A DNA stretch of 42,881 nt, taken from an uncultured Desulfobacterales bacterium (GTDB taxonomy: Bacteria > Desulfobacterota > Desulfobacteria > Desulfobacterales > JAFDCJ01). The notes below the pieces were generated by a model, which did not search any database, was not told where the DNA came from, and saw nothing but the letters and a program-made list of their open reading frames with translations. Positions 41,646 to 42,881 of the stretch are shown piece by piece (positions within the stretch are counted from its first letter, which is position 1; every line of letters starts with the position of its first letter). The translations under genes and the position numbers were made by a program. Location: NCBI GenBank assembly GCA_945787595.1, contig CALZJV010000008.1, positions 1 to 42,881 of the forward strand. Direction: 5' to 3'.

Positions 41646-42630
41646 ATGATGAGTCATCACATGTCCTATCGGGTTCTATTTAAAATCTGGAGTCTGTATG
41701 TGTTCATAATTTCCTTTTGTTTTTTAATGATTGGACTATTATCTTGCGGCCGTGAAACAGTATTTCCTGATCGACCTGAAACCCATCGACTTATTAACGA
41801 GTTGCGAGAGTGGCCGGATGAATATTATTGGCTGGTTGCGGCCGGCGTTTCTTCGCGAGTAATGGGTATACCATCAGCTGAAGCACACTTGAGCCTGGTC
41901 GAAGAGCAGTGGCCGAATGTAGAAAATCTGGAAACCGCAGAGGCTCTCATCACTTATTTCCATGAAAATGATCTCACCACCATAGCTGAAGCAATCGAAA
42001 AGACGCTATCACAAAATAGTGCTTCTGAGCCAACAGGTGAGCCGCACCGGCAGCTGCAAGCAGATGCCATCAAGCGAGGCCATGTTGAGGGCAATTTTCG
42101 CTTCTGCAAGCGAACCGGTGTTGATGCCGAACGTACGCATCAAAGAAAACGGTGACCAATACATTGACGGCGGTGTGCGTGAAATCGCACCGCTTAAAAT
42201 TGCTGTAGACAACGGCGCAAATAAAATCTATGCAATTGTTCTAAGTCCAGAACAGCGGGAACGCAAGGACGAAACATATAGTTTTATCGTAAAGACGCTC
42301 CAACGGACCATTAACCTATTTCTTCAGGAAGTCGCCGTCAACGATGTTGGTAAGGCTGTCCTCTATAACAAAGCTATTGTGTACCTGGACAAGGCAAGGA
42401 AGGAAGCGGAAACCGTTCTCCCTCCGGATCAAATTAGTGCAATTTTTGACAATCCTGAAAACCCCAACTCTTTTGCCGAAAAAAGATTGATAGAGCTATA
42501 CTTGATACGTCCAGAAGAGGATTTACCTTCGAGTGGTTTAGAGTTCCGTCCATTTGTCATGCCACAAATGATGGAGATGGGAAGGTCGGCATCGGAAAGG
42601 GTATTGAATCAAGGACCGCTTGTGGTTTGA
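41646..42630 (+). pseudogene. Patatin-like lipoprotein relic (internally deleted, frameshifted)
   Basis: The first frame (ATG 41646 to 42155) encodes a lipoprotein signal (FCFLMIGLLSC) and about 110 helical residues, then degenerates. From about 42019 another frame carries the C-terminal patatin part: EAMLRAIFASASEPVLMPNV, then YIDGGVREIAPLKIAVDNGA with the catalytic DGG, and a helical tail to 42630. The oxyanion loop and the Ser of GxSxG are absent from both frames. It is thus a deletion product of a membrane-anchored patatin, the third patatin locus in this window. Confidence 0.65.
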
Positions 42631-42881
42631 GGAATGTTACAGCATCCGGCAATATCAAAATTACTTTAAGTCTACGGGCTCAGGCATTCATTCATCACAC
42701 TTTAGACGATTTTGTCCAAAATGATGAACCGACCCATTTTGTGTCCGTCCACTAAAAGACGAAATCGAACCGTTGCCGTCACTCATAAATTCCGAAATAA
42801 TTTAAGCGCGGTATTTACCTTTTAATTTTATTACTTATGTTTATCTAAAGGGTTATAAAGTACGACATTAGATCATGTGAA
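42631..42881. other. Terminal non-coding sequence
   Basis: About 250 AT-rich bases to the end of the window. No gene, repeat or terminator was recognised. Confidence 0.4.

Noticed and set aside
1..42881. CRISPR arrays, tRNA or rRNA genes
   Set aside because: No regularly spaced repeats, cloverleaf-like sequences or rRNA motifs were seen on either strand.

Overview
The window looks like an accessory island of a Gram-negative bacterium. It encodes many lipoproteins with clear lipoboxes, an outer-membrane beta-barrel ending in Phe, peptidoglycan hydrolases and decayed REP-associated transposase (RAYT) copies. The mix of bacterial caspases, a long patatin with C-terminal membrane helices and this RAYT type suggests a Desulfobacterota (Desulfobacterales-like) host. 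That placement is inferred from family resemblance only. There is no rRNA, tRNA, core metabolic gene, CRISPR array or phage structural gene.

Layout. (1) 1-6140: a C-terminal IS110-type transposase remnant, then a membrane-protein gene split by a 4648-bp, five-gene IS21-like transposon (1167-5814). The element has 44-bp double-unit inverted ends and a 5-bp target duplication, and removing it restores the host frame exactly. (2) 6140-23320: a plus-strand run of envelope-directed genes. It holds small secreted or membrane proteins, a holin-sized membrane protein with an Amidase_2 enzyme, lipoproteins, a papain-like protease, a 979-aa patatin, an SH3/ComEC-like metallo-beta-lactamase-fold hydrolase, a T4-type lysozyme, an M15 peptidase and a Cys/His hydrolase-like protein. 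Three decayed RAYT copies and a probable group II intron fragment lie between these modules. (3) 23752-28841: a 591-aa unknown protein, a lipoprotein and a Sel1-caspase lipoprotein. (4) 28929-30695, minus strand: an alpha/beta-hydrolase lipoprotein and a small lipoprotein. (5) 31484-35815: a short exported-looking protein with a 33-bp tandem duplication, coupled to an outer-membrane barrel, then a second caspase lipoprotein. (6) 36177-37823: small proteins, a patatin relic and a 24-residue TIR-domain stub. (7) 37849-41144, minus strand: a compact five-gene operon, SLOG/LSDAT - NDT/TIR-like - NDT/TIR-like plus helical tail - TPR - SLATT (DUF4231). (8) 41646-42630: a lipoprotein-headed patatin relic.

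Two parts look most like biological systems. The SLOG-NDT/TIR-SLATT operon has the make-up predicted for nucleotide-signal conflict systems, with sensing or ligand-making enzymes joined to a two-helix membrane effector; I infer an antiphage or stress-triggered membrane-disrupting role. The plus-strand cluster brings together enzymes able to attack glycan strands, stem peptides, the amide link, lipids and proteins. It could be a self-lysis or inter-bacterial effector arsenal, but no secretion apparatus or immunity gene is recognised. Decay is widespread (RAYT, patatin, TIR, broken lipoprotein paralogue, disrupted membrane protein), so the island is turning over. All family calls come from reading motifs by eye; no database search was possible.
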